Positions 26,125-34,618 of a stretch of 64,000 bases of DNA are shown one piece after another. Source of the DNA: Anaerolineae bacterium (lineage in GTDB: Bacteria > Desulfobacterota > Desulfobacteria > Desulfobacterales > ETH-SRB1). The notes below the pieces were generated by a model. That model saw only the letters and a list, made by a program, of their open reading frames with translations, did not search any database and was not told the origin of the DNA. Position 1 is the stretch's first letter. Every line of letters begins with the position of its first letter. Position numbers and translations under genes: made by a program. The stretch is taken from assembly GCA_035529315.1 (NCBI GenBank), contig DATKWZ010000034.1, positions 78,739-142,738 of the forward strand, in the 5' to 3' direction.

Positions 26125-27408
26125 TTAAAATTCTATTCCCATTCTCATGTTATATTCATTGGCTGTTTTTTCATGAGACAAACCGGCCGTAGCCTTTTCC
26201 TGAAGCCTGCGATACTCACCCATGAGGGTAACGCTGTCAAGTAGTTCATAATTTGCGCCAAGAGTTAAGGTATAATCGATGTCTCCATCTAAATCGGTAT
26301 CACGGCCATTGTCAAAGGTTTCATATCTGGCCGCAATTTCAAGAGGCTCTGTGATCTTGTAGGCCAGCCCTGCCGCCCATGCTTTTTCCTTGTATGTTTT
26401 ATTATCTGAGAATTTTTCTCTCTTTACGGCGGCAAAATACTCGCAGTCAAGGGTAAACCCGGCTAATGAATATTCCGCAAATGCATTTACAGTATTATTG
26501 CGGCTTTCATATCCAGGTTCTGAGTTAAAAGCAGCCCCAATGGTCAAACCATCTACAGGCTGCAAAGACAGGTTTGCTATGTGTGACTCCACATCATCGG
26601 TTTCGACGTGGGTTGGGCTTGTATTGCGGACCGGGGCACTTGTGCTTCCAATTCCCGCTACCTGACCTATCAACTTTTCGCCTTTATACAAAGTAAATGA
26701 AAGATCCAGGCCATAAAGATCCGCAGGGGCATAACCCATGGTAACCCCTGTTGTTGCAATTTCGTACGCGCTTTTTGTGATTGGGTCGCTTATTGTGTGT
26801 GTGAAAAAGTTGCCGAACGGCTGGCCACGCTTTCCAAGAACCGCATAAAACGGGCATTTTTCCTGATTAAATATGGTTATGATTGCCTCGTCAACGGCTA
26901 CCCTTTCAGGATCGCCGGTGACTTCGTTAGCGTCGTCGTTGTTACTCTTGTCAATATCCTCTGCTTTTAAAACAAAGTTTGCTGTGGCTGATTCATTAAC
27001 CACGGCTTCGATCCCAAGCTCCACGGTCGAAATATAAAGATCAGATGTACCATCGCTGTTTTTATCAGCTCTGTTCCTGTGATCAAGATACTGGTAATCA
27101 ACCTCAACCTTTCCGCTTATGGTTAAATTGTCTTGAATGCCGGCTAACAAGCCTCCCTCGGTTTTCAGCTCATCTGTGATCTCCTGCTTGATTTCCGCCT
27201 TGATGGCTTCTTTGTCTGTTGCCTTTGGAGCAGCGGCCTCAATCTCCTGCTTCAGGGCGCGCGCATCATCTGTTGTTATAACCCCCTTTTTTTCAAGAAG
27301 CTTCAAAAGCAGCTCTGTTTCAGGGCTTAATGCATGGGCGCTCAGGTTAAAAAAGAACACCGATAATAATATAGTTATCCCAATTATTATTCTATTACGA
27401 TTTATCAT
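26125..27408 (-). CDS. LbtU-like outer-membrane porin in the nickel uptake operon
   Basis: The 427-residue protein has a cleavable signal sequence (ending near SAHA). A short helical or coiled region (LLKLLEKKGVITTDDARALKQEIEA, then an alternating charged stretch) resembles the periplasmic start of LbtU and related porins. A long run of amphipathic beta strands follows, ending in the outer-membrane C-terminal phenylalanine (MRMGIEF). It probably forms a beta barrel. It is 9 bases upstream of nikM and downstream of nikK, so it may be the outer-membrane entry route for the metal or a metallophore complex. That role is an inference from context. Confidence 0.82.
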   Translation of the reverse strand: MINRNRIIIGITILLSVFFFNLSAHALSPETELLLKLLEKKGVITTDDARALKQEIEAAAPKATDKEAIKAEIKQEITDELKTEGGLLAGIQDNLTISGKVEVDYQYLDHRNRADKNSDGTSDLYISTVELGIEAVVNESATANFVLKAEDIDKSNNDDANEVTGDPERVAVDEAIITIFNQEKCPFYAVLGKRGQPFGNFFTHTISDPITKSAYEIATTGVTMGYAPADLYGLDLSFTLYKGEKLIGQVAGIGSTSAPVRNTSPTHVETDDVESHIANLSLQPVDGLTIGAAFNSEPGYESRNNTVNAFAEYSLAGFTLDCEYFAAVKREKFSDNKTYKEKAWAAGLAYKITEPLEIAARYETFDNGRDTDLDGDIDYTLTLGANYELLDSVTLMGEYRRLQEKATAGLSHEKTANEYNMRMGIEF

Positions 27409-27446
27409 ATTAAAAGCTCTAAGTATGTATAAGTGTTAGGTGTTAT

Positions 27447-27506
27447 GGGATTAAGGATTAGGTGGTTGATAAGATAAAGAATTGCTTTAACCTGATCCCT
27501 AATCCC
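27447..27506. repeat. 60-bp imperfect palindrome between nikK and the porin gene
   Basis: GGGATTAAGGATTAGG (27447-27462) mirrors CCTGATCCCTAATCCC (27491-27506), 14 of 16 paired. Related GGATTAAGG/CCTTAATCC tracts follow acnA at 8234-8275. Confidence 0.55.
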
Positions 27507-27514
27507 TGACCCCT

Positions 27515-27542
27515 GATGAATTCGATTTTTTACGAATTCATC
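27515..27542. repeat. 28-bp palindrome directly after the nikK stop codon
   Basis: GATGAATTCG, 8 loop bases, CGAATTCATC: a perfect 10-bp inverted repeat adjoining the stop at 27543. A copy that differs only in the loop occurs at 43295-43322. There is no U tract, so it is not a standard terminator. Confidence 0.75.
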
Positions 27543-28313
27543 TTATTTCATATCATGAAATTCAACCCAGATAATCGCTCCAAGCTCGACATCCTTTTCC
27601 TTGCCGTTGTAGTTCATTTTTTTGTCCGATGGATTAAGAGCGGAAAACCCCCACCAGCCGGCCTTTGGCGCTGCGTATGTAAACACTCCGTTTTGATCCG
27701 CCTTGATGGACTGGGTTACCATGTAGTCTGTAGGGGCTTTTAACTTTCCGCCCTGGTTGTAGTATTCTATTTCCACGTCAGCATATGGAACAGCCTTGCC
27801 GTCGAGTTTGACAATTCCCTGGAAAACATTTCCGGCATACAATCCGAACGGTTTTGACAGCGGAATGATTTCTGTTTTCAGGCCGATTTCCTCATCCCAT
27901 CCTTCGTCATCCCCGAAAGCAGCGACAACCGTTTTTGTATAATGCACGATAAAACAGTCTTCCGATGGTTCCCAGTAAGGTTTTGGCTCCATGTAAAACA
28001 TATATATGCCGGGCCTGTTGATCGAGTAGTCAACCTGCCATGCGCTATGCTCCATGACCTTTATCTTTTTCAGGTTTCCAAGCAGATCTTTTTTTGCGCT
28101 GTTTGCCATAACTGAAAATACGTTTGGCTTAACCATCTCCATCCCAACTACTTCAAAAGGATGGGAAAAGGAAAGCTTTAAGCTTACGGTTCTGTTATCA
28201 TCCTGCATGACCATGGAATCTGACGGGATCAGCATCCCGAAATGTGCAAACACAGGCACGGCTGTAAAAAAAGTAAAGCAAAGAATCAAAACCAAAATAG
28301 TTCCTTTTTTCAT
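27543..28313 (-). CDS. DUF4198 periplasmic metal-uptake protein (NikK-like)
   Basis: The ATG at 28313 is chosen because GGAGGTAATT precedes it directly; the frame extends five codons further without support. The 256-residue protein has a signal peptide ending VFA-H, leaving a mature N-terminus HFGMLIPSD, the typical NikK/DUF4198 start. It has two beta-rich halves, the second resembling a carboxypeptidase-regulatory-like domain ([21 protein letters not shown]). NikK proteins are periplasmic and associated with nickel ECF transporters. It is the first gene of the cluster nikK-porin-nikM-nikL-nikQ-nikO and sits behind an attenuator-like leader. Confidence 0.85.
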   Translation of the reverse strand: MKKGTILVLILCFTFFTAVPVFAHFGMLIPSDSMVMQDDNRTVSLKLSFSHPFEVVGMEMVKPNVFSVMANSAKKDLLGNLKKIKVMEHSAWQVDYSINRPGIYMFYMEPKPYWEPSEDCFIVHYTKTVVAAFGDDEGWDEEIGLKTEIIPLSKPFGLYAGNVFQGIVKLDGKAVPYADVEIEYYNQGGKLKAPTDYMVTQSIKADQNGVFTYAAPKAGWWGFSALNPSDKKMNYNGKEKDVELGAIIWVEFHDMK

Positions 28314-28331
28314 AATTACCTCCATCATTGC

Positions 28332-28387
28332 AAAAAAAAACCACGAGAGATCAAGTATCTTCCTGATACCGAATACCTTCGTGGTTT
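28332..28387 (-). terminator. Intrinsic-terminator-like hairpin in the nikK leader (possible attenuator)
   Basis: Read on the minus strand, AAACCACGA (28387-28379) pairs with TCGTGGTTT (28346-28338), with GTATC/GATAC pairing inside. The stem runs into nine T residues (28340-28332). It ends only about 10 bases before the nikK GGAGG site, so it must be bypassed for nikK to be expressed. Confidence 0.65.
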
Positions 28388-28451
28388 TATTTGCTGAATT
28401 TTATTGATTTCTTAGATATGCAACAGGCTTCAGCCCGTAGTTTTTTCATCC

Positions 28452-28478
28452 ACTATATTTAAAAAAGGTTCATGTCAA
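28452..28478 (-). promoter_or_regulatory. Candidate nik operon promoter
   Basis: On the minus strand TTGACA and TATAGT are separated by 15 bases, shorter than ideal. Transcription would start near 28444 and give a leader of about 130 bases containing the terminator hairpin and a small ACGGGC-TGAA-GCCTGT hairpin. Confidence 0.35.
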
Positions 28479-28491
28479 TATAAAATTAACC

Positions 28492-28592
28492 CTGCAACGT
28501 CATTTTGAGAAGAGAGGCCACGGGAAATCTTACACCAAAAACTTATAATTAAGGATTTCTCCCTTTGCTCGAAATGATCAGCGTTGTTGCAG
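28492..28592. repeat. 101-bp palindromic repeat (TCATTTCGAG type)
   Basis: CTGCAAC at 28492-28498 and GTTGCAG at 28586-28592 form the ends. Inside, GTCATTTTGAG and GGGAAATCTT on the left are mirrored by GGATTTCTCCC and CTCGAAATGATC on the right. It is non-coding. Confidence 0.65.
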
Positions 28593-28740
28593 AATTAATA
28601 AGATAAGGCATAACCCCGGCAAAGCTTCTTGACTTGAATATGAAATATAGTTACAGCTTACATGTTTGATGGCGTGACCTTTTATGATGCCATCAATTTT
28701 GAGCATGTTCTTACCATAATAGATCGGAATTTATAACAAA

Positions 28741-30405
28741 ATGAAACAAAAGATAAAAAATTTGATACTTAAAGCAGCGTTAAATGCCCATGAAAAAGGG
28801 GATCTGCCGTCATCTGAATTTCCGGATGTCGAGGTGGACGCGCCAAGGATTGAGTCCCACGGTGATTTTTCAACCAATATTGCCATGGTTATGGCATCGG
28901 TTCAAAAGATGCAGCCGAAAAGGATTGCAGAGGCGATAATAAAAAATATCGACGACCCCAAAAAAGTAATCGCCAAAACAGAGATAGCAGGGCCCGGCTT
29001 TATTAATTTTTTCATAAACAGTCTGTCATGGCATCCGGTTTTGCGCAGGGTTCATGAAGAAGATGACATGTACGGCTCATCAGATATCGGAAGGGGACGT
29101 AAAATTCAGGTGGAATTTGTAAGTTCGAATCCGACCGGACCGCTGCATGTGGGGCATGGACGCGGGGCAGCGGTCGGGGATGCTGTAGCAAACATTTTGC
29201 TTTTTTGCGGATATGATGTTGAAAAAGAGTATTATATAAACGATTCAGGCAGGCAGATAAATACCCTGGGACGATCTGTTTTTCTTAGATACAGGCAGCT
29301 ATTGGGAGAAAATATAGAATTTCCGGATGACTGTTATCAAGGAGATTATATACGGGATCTGGCAGGGCGGATAAAGGAGGATAAAGGGCGCGTCTTTCTT
29401 GATCAAAAGGAGGATGAGGCTGTGTTTTATTGCGCGCAATTTGCCGCAAAAAATATTATTGTCGGAATCAGGGATGACCTTAAATCCTTTGGTGTGGAGT
29501 TTGACAACTGGTTCAGCGAACAGAGCCTTTATGACTCAGGCAAGGTTGATAAGGTTTTAAATGATTTTCGCAACCGTGATATTATATATGAAAAGGATGG
29601 GGCACACTGGTTTAAAACAAAAGACTTTGGAGATGAAAAGGACAGGGTGGTTGTACGCAATAACGGCCAGACCACATATTTTGCGTCTGATATAGCATAT
29701 CACAAAGACAAGTTTGACCGCGGGTTTGAGCGTGTAATAGATATATGGGGGGCGGATCACCACGGCTATATTCCGCGTATAAAAGCTTCAATAGAGGCGG
29801 CCGGATACAGCAAAGACCGGTTTGATGTAATTCTGGTTCAGTTTGTAAATCTCCTGCGGGGCGGACAGCCCGTAGCCATGTCAACAAGGGGAGGTGAATT
29901 TATTACCCTTGCTGATGTAATAAGTGAAGTGGGATCTGATGCCGCAAGGTTTATTTTTTTGACGCGTCATCATGAAAGCCCGCTTGATTTCGACCTGGAA
30001 CTTGCAAAGAAAAAGACAAACGAAAACCCTGTTTTTTATGTTCAATATGTTCATGCCAGGATATCCAGTATTATAAGAAAGGGGCGTGAAAAAGGGATAA
30101 AGGGTACAGGATGGGATGAGAAGGCGGTCTCCATGCTGAAGGAGCCCGAGGAGATTAATCTGATTAAAAGCATGGACAGCTATCCGGAGACGGTAAGATT
30201 AAGCGCCGAGTTTATGGAGCCTCATCGCATAACATTTTATCTTATGAACCTTGCATCCTCTTTTCATACCTATTATAATAAGCACAGGGTGTTAATAGAT
30301 GATCCATTATTGACTAGCGCGCGGCTGTATCTTGTTCTTGCCGTAAAAAAGGTTATTAAAAACGGCCTTACCCTTCTTGGCGTGTCCGCGCCTGAAAAGA
30401 TGTAG
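28741..30405 (+). CDS. argS: Arginyl-tRNA synthetase
   Basis: The 554-residue class I synthetase has the ArgRS-specific N-terminal domain ([10 protein letters not shown]), the HIGH-type motif as [12 protein letters not shown] near residue 140, and the KMSKS-equivalent [11 protein letters not shown] near residue 380. The C-terminal all-helical anticodon domain ends in the usual [14 protein letters not shown] tail ([10 protein letters not shown]). Full length, with no disruption. It starts with ATG without an obvious ribosome site. The SPOR-domain gene follows after two bases, as often seen in deltaproteobacteria. Confidence 0.97.
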   Translation: MKQKIKNLILKAALNAHEKGDLPSSEFPDVEVDAPRIESHGDFSTNIAMVMASVQKMQPKRIAEAIIKNIDDPKKVIAKTEIAGPGFINFFINSLSWHPVLRRVHEEDDMYGSSDIGRGRKIQVEFVSSNPTGPLHVGHGRGAAVGDAVANILLFCGYDVEKEYYINDSGRQINTLGRSVFLRYRQLLGENIEFPDDCYQGDYIRDLAGRIKEDKGRVFLDQKEDEAVFYCAQFAAKNIIVGIRDDLKSFGVEFDNWFSEQSLYDSGKVDKVLNDFRNRDIIYEKDGAHWFKTKDFGDEKDRVVVRNNGQTTYFASDIAYHKDKFDRGFERVIDIWGADHHGYIPRIKASIEAAGYSKDRFDVILVQFVNLLRGGQPVAMSTRGGEFITLADVISEVGSDAARFIFLTRHHESPLDFDLELAKKKTNENPVFYVQYVHARISSIIRKGREKGIKGTGWDEKAVSMLKEPEEINLIKSMDSYPETVRLSAEFMEPHRITFYLMNLASSFHTYYNKHRVLIDDPLLTSARLYLVLAVKKVIKNGLTLLGVSAPEKM

Positions 30406-30407
30406 CG

Positions 30408-31070
30408 ATGCAAAAAAGTGAAAAAACATCAGAGAAGAAAAACCCTTTCAAGGAAACCGGCGGGAAAGGAACAACGACCTGGATCTGTGTGATATCCTTT
30501 GTTTCCGCATGGATGTTTGTACTTGGTATCTTTGTGGGAAGGGGGACGGCTCCTGTAAAGTTTGATATTGAGAATCTTCAAAAGGAGCTGGTTGCCTTGA
30601 AAGAGGCTGTTATTAAAGAGGGGCAGGAGCGGTTTAAAATCAGCAGCGATCCTGAAGGCGCTAAAATGGAGCTCGGTTTTTATGAGGCGTTGAAAGAGGC
30701 CACGCCTGGTGCGCTGCATAAAGTTAAGCAGCCTGCGGACAAAAAAACAGTATCGCCTCAAAAAAAAGCGGAAACCCGGCCCGTGCAAAAGGTCGAAAAT
30801 TCTGCTTCAAGCGGTAAGCAGATTAAGGACGAGGCAGGTGCTAATTTTACTATTCAAATAGCGTCCTTGAAAGATATGAAGGTTGCCGTTTCGATGGCGG
30901 AAATGTTAAAGAAAAAAGGATATCAGGCATATACGGTTTCAGCGGAAATACCCGATAAGGGCGCCTGGCACAGGATCAGGATAGGGCATTTTAAAAACGC
31001 ATCAGATGCCGCTGATATTCTAAGCAGGCTGAAAAAAGATAAATATAGACCGATAGTTATTCAAGAATGA
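30408..31070 (+). CDS. SPOR-domain inner-membrane protein
   Basis: This 220-residue protein has a short cytoplasmic N-terminus, one membrane helix (about 24-45, ending GIFVGRGTAPVKF), a short coiled-coil segment (NLQKELVALKEAV), a low-complexity Lys/Pro/Gln linker, and a C-terminal SPOR domain (about 143-220, FTIQIASLKDMKVAVSMAEM). SPOR domains bind denuded glycan at the septum, so a role in cell division or envelope maintenance is likely. It lies 2 bases after argS. The stop codon is immediately followed by a copy of the GTAAAAAGTC-type repeat in inverted orientation (31071-31087). Confidence 0.88.
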   Translation: MQKSEKTSEKKNPFKETGGKGTTTWICVISFVSAWMFVLGIFVGRGTAPVKFDIENLQKELVALKEAVIKEGQERFKISSDPEGAKMELGFYEALKEATPGALHKVKQPADKKTVSPQKKAETRPVQKVENSASSGKQIKDEAGANFTIQIASLKDMKVAVSMAEMLKKKGYQAYTVSAEIPDKGAWHRIRIGHFKNASDAADILSRLKKDKYRPIVIQE

Positions 31071-31210
31071 TTTTTTACGAGTTCATCAAGATTATTAAGA
31101 TTAATTTTTTTATTCTTCGTGTTCTTCATGGTAAAATAAAAATTATTTTATAAATAATCCTCTGTGTGTTCTGTGTTCTCAGTGGTTAATTGTTACAAAA
31201 AGAAAATATC

Positions 31211-31501
31211 ATGAAAATAACCAAAGACGAAGTCGTTTACACGGCGGATCTTGCCCGTCTTGATCTGGATGAAAACTCTGTTAACAGGTTTGTGGACCAG
31301 ATAGGCGATATACTCGAATATGTCGATACTCTAAACAGTGTTGACACTGAGGGCATAGCCCCGACTTCTCATGCTATTTTTCTGTTCAATGTTTTCAGGG
31401 AGGATGAGGTAAAAGAATCTATGGGCGCAGATAAAGCCCTTGCAAATGCTCCTGAAAAGGAAGACGGAAATTTTATAGTTCCAAAGGTAATAAACTCGTA
31501 A
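31211..31501 (+). CDS. gatC: Asp-tRNA(Asn)/Glu-tRNA(Gln) amidotransferase subunit C
   Basis: This 96-residue protein shows the GatC pattern: ARLDLDENSVNRFVDQIGDILEYVDTLNSVDTEGIAPTSH with the conserved DIL and NVFREDE blocks. It belongs to the heterotrimer that amidates misacylated Glu-tRNA(Gln) and Asp-tRNA(Asn). A TTG at 31190 opens a longer frame; the ATG at 31211 is the normal start. The final codons and stop (AACTCGTAA) fall inside a copy of the dispersed GTAAAAAG element, so the end of the protein is formed by repeat DNA. gatA follows after 87 bases; gatB is not in the window. Confidence 0.92.
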   Translation: MKITKDEVVYTADLARLDLDENSVNRFVDQIGDILEYVDTLNSVDTEGIAPTSHAIFLFNVFREDEVKESMGADKALANAPEKEDGNFIVPKVINS

Positions 31502-31513
31502 AAACTTTATATC

Positions 31514-31560
31514 TCACCGCAGAGACGCCGAGGGCAGATAGAGTTTAAAGTTTGCGGTGA
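31514..31560. repeat. Hairpin between gatC and gatA
   Basis: TCACCGCA (31514-31521) pairs with TGCGGTGA (31553-31560) and is followed by ATAAAAAAAT. The CCGCAGAGACGCCGAGGGC core is like common dispersed repeats. Confidence 0.5.
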
Positions 31561-31588
31561 ATAAAAAAATAGTTAGATGGTAGAAGAT

Positions 31589-33049
31589 ATGAAACTGCAT
31601 GAACTTACAATACATGAAGCCTGCGGTCTTTTAAAGAAAAGGGATATATCTTCGCAGGAGTTGACCAGAGCTGTCCTTGACCGGATCGAATCGGTTGAGA
31701 AAAAGGTAGATGCCTATATAACGATTGACGCTGAAACAGCGATAAGCCAGGCTGAGCTTGCAGATAAAGAAATATCCAGAGGCAATATTTCGCCTCTGAC
31801 AGGGGTACCTCTTTCTGTAAAGGATCTTATCTGCACAAAGGGGCTGCGCACAACCTGCGCATCAAGGATGCTTGATAACTTTACGCCCCAATACGATGCC
31901 TTTGTCATAAAAAAGCTTAAAAAGGCCGGTGCCGTGATTGTGGGGAAGACGAACATGGATGAATTTGCCATGGGATCATCCACGGAAAATTCAGGCATGA
32001 AAACAACCCGCAATCCATGGGACTTAACCTGTATCCCAGGCGGGTCAAGCGGTGGATCAGCAGCAGCGGTCGCAGCTGATATGTGCCTTGGCTCTCTCGG
32101 CTCCGATACAGGAGGGTCGATACGCCAGCCAGCCTCTCATTGTGGAGTCGTAGGGATGAAACCCACTTATGGAAGGGTTTCACGATTCGGTCTTGTTGCC
32201 TTTGCATCCTCGCTTGATCAGATAGGTCCGCTTGCAAAGGATGTTTTAGATTGCGCAATGCTTATGAATGTTATTGCAGGTTACGATCCTGCAGATTCCA
32301 CTTCAGTGCCCGAAGATGTTCCGGATTATACATCCTTTTCAAATAAGGGTTTGAGCGGGATGACTATCGGAATTCCAAAGGAATATAATGAGATAAAAGG
32401 GCTTGATCCGGAGGTTTCAGGCGCAGTTAAAAATGCCGTCAAGGTGATTGAGGATCTTGGAGCAAAATGCGTTGAAATTACATTGCCTCACACAAAATAT
32501 GCCGTGGCAGCCTATTATGTTATAGCCCCTTCAGAGGCAAGCTCGAACCTTGCGAGGTTTGACGGCGTAAAGTACGGTTTTAGAGACAAAGAGAAAAACA
32601 GCCTGATCGATATGTACAGATCCACAAGAACAAAAGGGTTTGGCGCGGAGGTTCAGAGACGGATTATACTTGGCACATACTCACTTTCTGCCGGATATTA
32701 CGATGCATATTACAAAAAGGCTTCCCAGGTGCGGACACTGATCATAGAGGATTTTAAAAATGCATTTAAATCATGCGACCTGATACTGTCCCCTGTGGCG
32801 CCGACTCCTGCTTTTAAAATAGGAGATAAGGTCGACGATCCTCTTACAATGTATTTATCCGACATATTTACGCTTTCAGCCAACCTTGCCGGAATACCAG
32901 GGATATCGGTCCCATGCGGTTTTTCATCCACAGGCCTTCCGATCGGGCTTCATTTAATGGGCAGACATTTTGAAGAAAAAAAGATTTTAACGGCTGCTTA
33001 TAATTTTGAACAGGCCACGGATTTTCATAAGCAAAAAGCGAAAATATAA
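31589..33049 (+). CDS. gatA: Asp-tRNA(Asn)/Glu-tRNA(Gln) amidotransferase subunit A
   Basis: The 486-residue amidase-signature enzyme has the full catalytic triad: K78 in SVKDL, the cis-serine S154 in [10 protein letters not shown] and nucleophile S177 in [11 protein letters not shown]. It releases ammonia from glutamine for the GatB kinase site. [12 protein letters not shown] at 31589 matches usual GatA starts; an ATG four codons earlier is also possible. It is encoded just after gatC, without gatB beside it. Length is standard. Confidence 0.96.
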   Translation: MKLHELTIHEACGLLKKRDISSQELTRAVLDRIESVEKKVDAYITIDAETAISQAELADKEISRGNISPLTGVPLSVKDLICTKGLRTTCASRMLDNFTPQYDAFVIKKLKKAGAVIVGKTNMDEFAMGSSTENSGMKTTRNPWDLTCIPGGSSGGSAAAVAADMCLGSLGSDTGGSIRQPASHCGVVGMKPTYGRVSRFGLVAFASSLDQIGPLAKDVLDCAMLMNVIAGYDPADSTSVPEDVPDYTSFSNKGLSGMTIGIPKEYNEIKGLDPEVSGAVKNAVKVIEDLGAKCVEITLPHTKYAVAAYYVIAPSEASSNLARFDGVKYGFRDKEKNSLIDMYRSTRTKGFGAEVQRRIILGTYSLSAGYYDAYYKKASQVRTLIIEDFKNAFKSCDLILSPVAPTPAFKIGDKVDDPLTMYLSDIFTLSANLAGIPGISVPCGFSSTGLPIGLHLMGRHFEEKKILTAAYNFEQATDFHKQKAKI

Positions 33050-33112
33050 AAGCATATTACACAACGGAGAGCACAGAGACCACAGAGAAATAAAAAAACT
33101 ATTACTATTAGG

Positions 33113-33934
33113 TCATGAAGTTTTTCTTGCAACCCCGGCGTTTTCATTCATTTCAAAATGATCTTTGCTTGCTTCCTTAAAAAGAAGCGATTTTAACCAT
33201 TTAATCCCAAATTCCAGCCGGGCGATTTCATCCTCTTTTATCTTTTCCACAGTTTCGCTATCAATTTTATATCGATCCAGGAATGAACTCTCAAAGATGA
33301 ATTTTTTAAATTTATCAGTGTTATAACTTACTAAAAAAAACATCTTCTTGCTCTGTTCCGTTAACATTACATTTTTTGGAAAGGATCTCTTTCTGACGAT
33401 CAGATCGGTCCAATCGCCGTTTATTTTGTCATGAATATCAACCCCCTGATCCTTGCGCCATTCACGAACGGTCCATTCCCTATCCTCTTCAAAACCAAGG
33501 CAATGAGGCTCTTGAACAAAAAAATAGAATCCTGTATCATCCGCCCCTTCTTTATGGCTGAGTGAAGCGACACCAAGCGGATAATAGCGGCATGTAGTGG
33601 GCCTGTCTTCATAAATGATACATCCATTCTCTCTGACAAAAGGGCATTTCCTTTTATCAGACTCGGATGTTTCATCATCTAAAAGCTTTAAGGTAATTAT
33701 AGGCAGATCTGTTTTTTCTAAAAGCTGCGGCTCTGTATAAATGGCTAAAAACTCTTCTGATGAAAGCTGCAGACGATTCTTTAGCCTGATAATGTCATAG
33801 GGTGTCAGTATAATATTAATATCCCCGCAACATTTGGTGAAACATTTTACCTTTTTATGACATTTGAACTTAAATTTGCTGTCAAGAGTAAGTTTGACAG
33901 GATCTATACCGGCCATTGTATTAGGTATGTCCAT
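33113..33934 (-). CDS. YkgJ-family cysteine-cluster protein
   Basis: The 273-residue protein has the cysteine cluster of the YkgJ/Fe-S oxidoreductase-like family: C-x4-C-x3-CC near residues 25-36 (CHKKVKCFTKCC), CPFVRENGCIIYEDRP and TCRYYPLG near 100-125. A later cysteine (HCLGF) may complete metal binding of a zinc or iron-sulfur site. Residues beyond 190 are helical and lack known motifs. The biochemical role of the family is not settled. It stands alone, convergent with gatA, and starts with ATG at 33934. Confidence 0.8.
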   Translation of the reverse strand: MDIPNTMAGIDPVKLTLDSKFKFKCHKKVKCFTKCCGDINIILTPYDIIRLKNRLQLSSEEFLAIYTEPQLLEKTDLPIITLKLLDDETSESDKRKCPFVRENGCIIYEDRPTTCRYYPLGVASLSHKEGADDTGFYFFVQEPHCLGFEEDREWTVREWRKDQGVDIHDKINGDWTDLIVRKRSFPKNVMLTEQSKKMFFLVSYNTDKFKKFIFESSFLDRYKIDSETVEKIKEDEIARLEFGIKWLKSLLFKEASKDHFEMNENAGVARKTS

Positions 33935-34169
33935 AGTTTTTTTCTTCCCTTTCTTTTTTAAATAATTTTTTTCTTATATCTCAATAAAATATTCAATGTC
34001 AATTGCTTGATAATTATTTAGCAAAACACCCACTGTTTTTTGCCGACAATTGTGGGAATTAAATCTTGATTTAAGCGTAAGCTTGTTTTACTTTTAGAAA
34101 ATAAAAACAAGCAAAAGAATTTATCAAATCCTTTTTTATATTCCGGCATATCCGGGTCAGGATATTGTG

Positions 34170-34604
34170 ATGAAGAAACTATCCTGTTTTGAATTTCAGC
34201 GTGGACGTATTTTCGCAGGCTGTCTTCCTCATGGCAGAGATTTGATTCTTTCTGTCGAGGAGTTCTGTGAGGATGCTTTGATCCGGATGGCGACATTTTC
34301 AGTTATCGGCGCTGTTTCTTCCGCCACTATAGGCACTTACGATCAAAAGCAACAGGTTTATGTAACCGTTAAAGAGGAAGCGCCATTTGAAATTGTAAGC
34401 TGTACAGGTAATGTTTCGTTAAAGGACAACAAACCGTTTATCCATGCTCATATTCTGCTTGCTGATGAACAGGGGAAAACAACTGGAGGGCATCTTTTTT
34501 CTGAAACTATTATTTATGCCGGAGAAATAAACCTGCAGGAATTAACAGGCAAACCAATGGAAAGAACCTATGATAACGATACAGGACTTATGCTCTGGAA
34601 ATAG
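34170..34604 (+). CDS. PPC-domain (DUF296) protein
   Basis: A compact 144-residue protein forming one PPC/DUF296 domain. MKKLSCFEFQRGRIFAGCLPHGRDL is followed by a strand-rich core and the signature HAHILLADEQGKTTGGHLF, which includes the HxH and GGHL motifs that bind zinc in some prokaryotic members. Unlike plant homologues it has no AT-hook, so DNA binding is not implied. AGGA seven bases upstream supports the ATG at 34170 over the overlapping GTG. It lies 14 bases before ilvE, so the two are probably co-transcribed. The function is unknown. Confidence 0.82.
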   Translation: MKKLSCFEFQRGRIFAGCLPHGRDLILSVEEFCEDALIRMATFSVIGAVSSATIGTYDQKQQVYVTVKEEAPFEIVSCTGNVSLKDNKPFIHAHILLADEQGKTTGGHLFSETIIYAGEINLQELTGKPMERTYDNDTGLMLWK

Positions 34605-34618
34605 CCCAAGGAGATTAA

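Larger units (their letters stand above)
28314..28740. other. Intergenic region between nikK and argS
   Basis: The region holds a leader terminator hairpin (28332-28387), a candidate minus-strand promoter (28452-28478) and a 101-bp palindromic repeat (28492-28592). The remaining bases up to argS (28593-28740) show no recognisable signal and no good ribosome site. Confidence 0.55.

Noticed and set aside
28430..28445. Cobalamin or NiCo riboswitch in the nik leader
   Set aside because: No B12 box or NiCo core pattern was found; only a generic hairpin and a terminator are visible.
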